Assembly (NCBI GenBank): GCA_963922865.1
Contig: CAWUJK010000029.1
Span: forward strand, 1 to 16,787
DNA: 16,787 nt
From: CAWUJK01 sp963922865
GTDB lineage: Bacteria > Patescibacteriota > Gracilibacteria > BD1-5 > UBA6164
Reading direction: 5' to 3'
Within the stretch, counting starts at the first letter, position 1; the number at the start of each line of letters is the position of its first letter. Shown here one piece after another: positions 15,704 to 16,787 of the stretch. The position numbers and the translations under genes were made by a program. The notes under the pieces are model-generated. The model was not told the origin of the DNA and did not search any database. It saw only the letters and a program-made list of their open reading frames with translations.

Positions 15704-16787
15704 ATGAAAAGATTATTAACTATATGTTTTTTATTATTATTACTACAAACAAATGTACAAATATGACAGATATACGGTTATGAGACAGTTAAATTGGAAA
15801 ATGAGAAATCAAAAAGTGTAGAATTTTTGAATAAAGTAGAGCAAGTATTGGAAAGAGCGACAGAAAAGATATGAAGTAATATAAGAGATGAAGAACTAAA
15901 AGAGAAGTTAGAAGAAAAGAAAGAAGAGATAAAGGAGACATTAAAAGAAGCAAAGAAAGAGATAAGAGAAGAAGACAGTAAGAAAGAGATAAGAGAGATA
16001 GCGTTAGATACAAGAAAGAAAGTAGTATTAAAAGTAGTATCAAGTTTAAGTAAAGATAAATCTTTGGAAGAAGAAATATCACAAGATTTAATAAAAAGTT
16101 CAAGAGATAAGAAATTAGCTTTAGAAACATTACAAGAATCACTAGAGATAAAAGACCAATATACTTTTTTGTTGGAAACAGAGAAATCAAAAAGTAAGCT
16201 ATTACGATTACTGAAGAGATTTGAGAGTAATGTAGAGTTAAACTATTTGTATAATAATAAAAAGAAGAAATATTATGAAGTAATAGTTCCAAAAGACTGA
16301 ATATTTTCAAAAGAAATACTGTGAGAAATAAAGAGTTGAGAAATACCTGAATGATTTTTATGAATAAAAATTATAAGTCCAAAGTTATATAGTATAGATA
16401 CACTAAGTCCAACTCAAGAAGACCTACCTAAACAATTAAGCAAAGAGAATTTAGACAAGACCTGGTGAGTAAAGAAATACCAACCAGAAAGCTACTTAAA
16501 AGACTTAAAAACAAAGAGTGAGAAATACGCAAAGACTAATAAAAGAAAAATCAAAGTAGCAGTAATAGACACTTGAATAGACTACAATCATCCTGAACTA
16601 AAATGAAGAACAAGTAAATGAAAAGATTTTGTAAACAAAGATGAAGACTGATACGATGACCATGGACACTGAACCCATGTATCGTGAACAATATGAGCAA
16701 GTTTAAATGGAAGCTGAATAATGTGATTAAACCCATATGTAGAACTAGTACCACTAAAGATATGTAATAAGAGATGATACTGTCCGA
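15704..16787 (+). CDS. Secreted subtilisin-like serine protease (S8), N-terminal part; runs off the window
   Basis: There are 361 residues before the window ends. A signal peptide covers about 1-23 (MKRLLTICFLLLLLQTNVQ). A long charged coiled coil (about 36-105, runs such as LKEKLEEKKEEIKETLKEAK) is next, then a propeptide-like region (about 160-230). The S8 catalytic domain begins with VAVIDTGIDYNHPEL (catalytic Asp 289) and DDHGHGTHVSGTIGAS (His 322), where the Gly of DTG and of HGT are TGA codons. The Ser motif should lie beyond the end. The strand is very purine-rich (AGA, AAA, GAA), unlike the T-rich genes before it. One Arg-position codon is CGA (16205-16207). Exported subtilases may process surface proteins or attack host proteins. 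Confidence 0.9.

Noticed and set aside
15789..16310. 173-codon - strand frame that looks like a hydrophobic membrane protein
   Set aside because: It is antisense to the subtilase coiled coil; the Leu/Ser/Ile richness mirrors AAG/AGA/GAA codons. The + frame has a signal peptide and a catalytic domain.
1..16787. A complete 16.8-kb circular element
   Set aside because: Joining the ends gives an in-frame protein that lacks the catalytic Ser region, and the content (ftsA, ftsZ, tig) is chromosomal. No terminal overlap is visible.
1..16787. tRNA, rRNA, CRISPR or insertion sequences
   Set aside because: I looked in all gaps and found no cloverleaf-like sequence, regularly spaced repeat or transposase.

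Overview
This window comes from a bacterium that reads UGA as glycine, so it must be translated with a UGA=Gly code. The direct proof is the FtsZ GTP-binding signature at 4373-4393: it becomes a perfect GGGTGTG only if four in-frame TGA codons are glycine. Under the standard code nearly every gene breaks into fragments. The very AT-rich DNA, gene starts without Shine-Dalgarno sequences, and small Patescibacteria-type proteins point to Absconditabacteria (SR1) or Gracilibacteria (BD1-5). I cannot tell which from this window alone.

Layout. 1-1052 (+) is the C-terminal end of a secreted-looking protein rich in Cys, Tyr and Trp, followed by two hairpin terminators. 1203-2390 (-) is a membrane-tethered SpoIIE/RsbU-type serine phosphatase. 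2659-7195 (+) is a cell-division and folding block: ftsA, ftsZ, a two-gene toxin-antitoxin-like cassette, then tig (trigger factor). The cassette is bracketed by two copies of a 27-bp promoter element. 7208-7762 (-) is a RecO-like protein. 7869-9266 (+) is a small acidic hypothetical protein and an RluD-type pseudouridine synthase. 9286-10380 (-) is a PilC/GspF pilus assembly protein. It is divergent from 10479-11757 (+), which holds hsp20, a small glycine-rich membrane protein and a secreted four-cysteine protein. 11774-13408 (-) resembles the Patescibacteria proteins annotated as baseplate J/gp47-like, and 13514-13852 (-) is a small acidic lipoprotein. 14080-15534 (+) is a membrane-anchored protein with a FecR-like region and two Ig-like domains. 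15704 to the end (+) is the N-terminal part of a secreted subtilisin-like protease that runs off the window.

How it fits together. The left-centre is core biology (Z-ring assembly and tethering, protein folding, rRNA modification, repair). The right half is mostly envelope and secreted proteins, as expected of a tiny cell that lives on a host. Most gaps are short, and convergent pairs share bidirectional terminators that overlap stop codons. Several promoters fit a TTGAAA/TTGATA -35 with a TATAAT-like -10. I see no rRNA, tRNA, CRISPR array or insertion sequence. The strongest leads are the duplicated promoter around the toxin-antitoxin cassette, the confinement of CGA/CGG codons to the two end genes, the interlocked pilC/hsp20 promoters, and the unrecognised Cys/aromatic-rich C-terminal domain.
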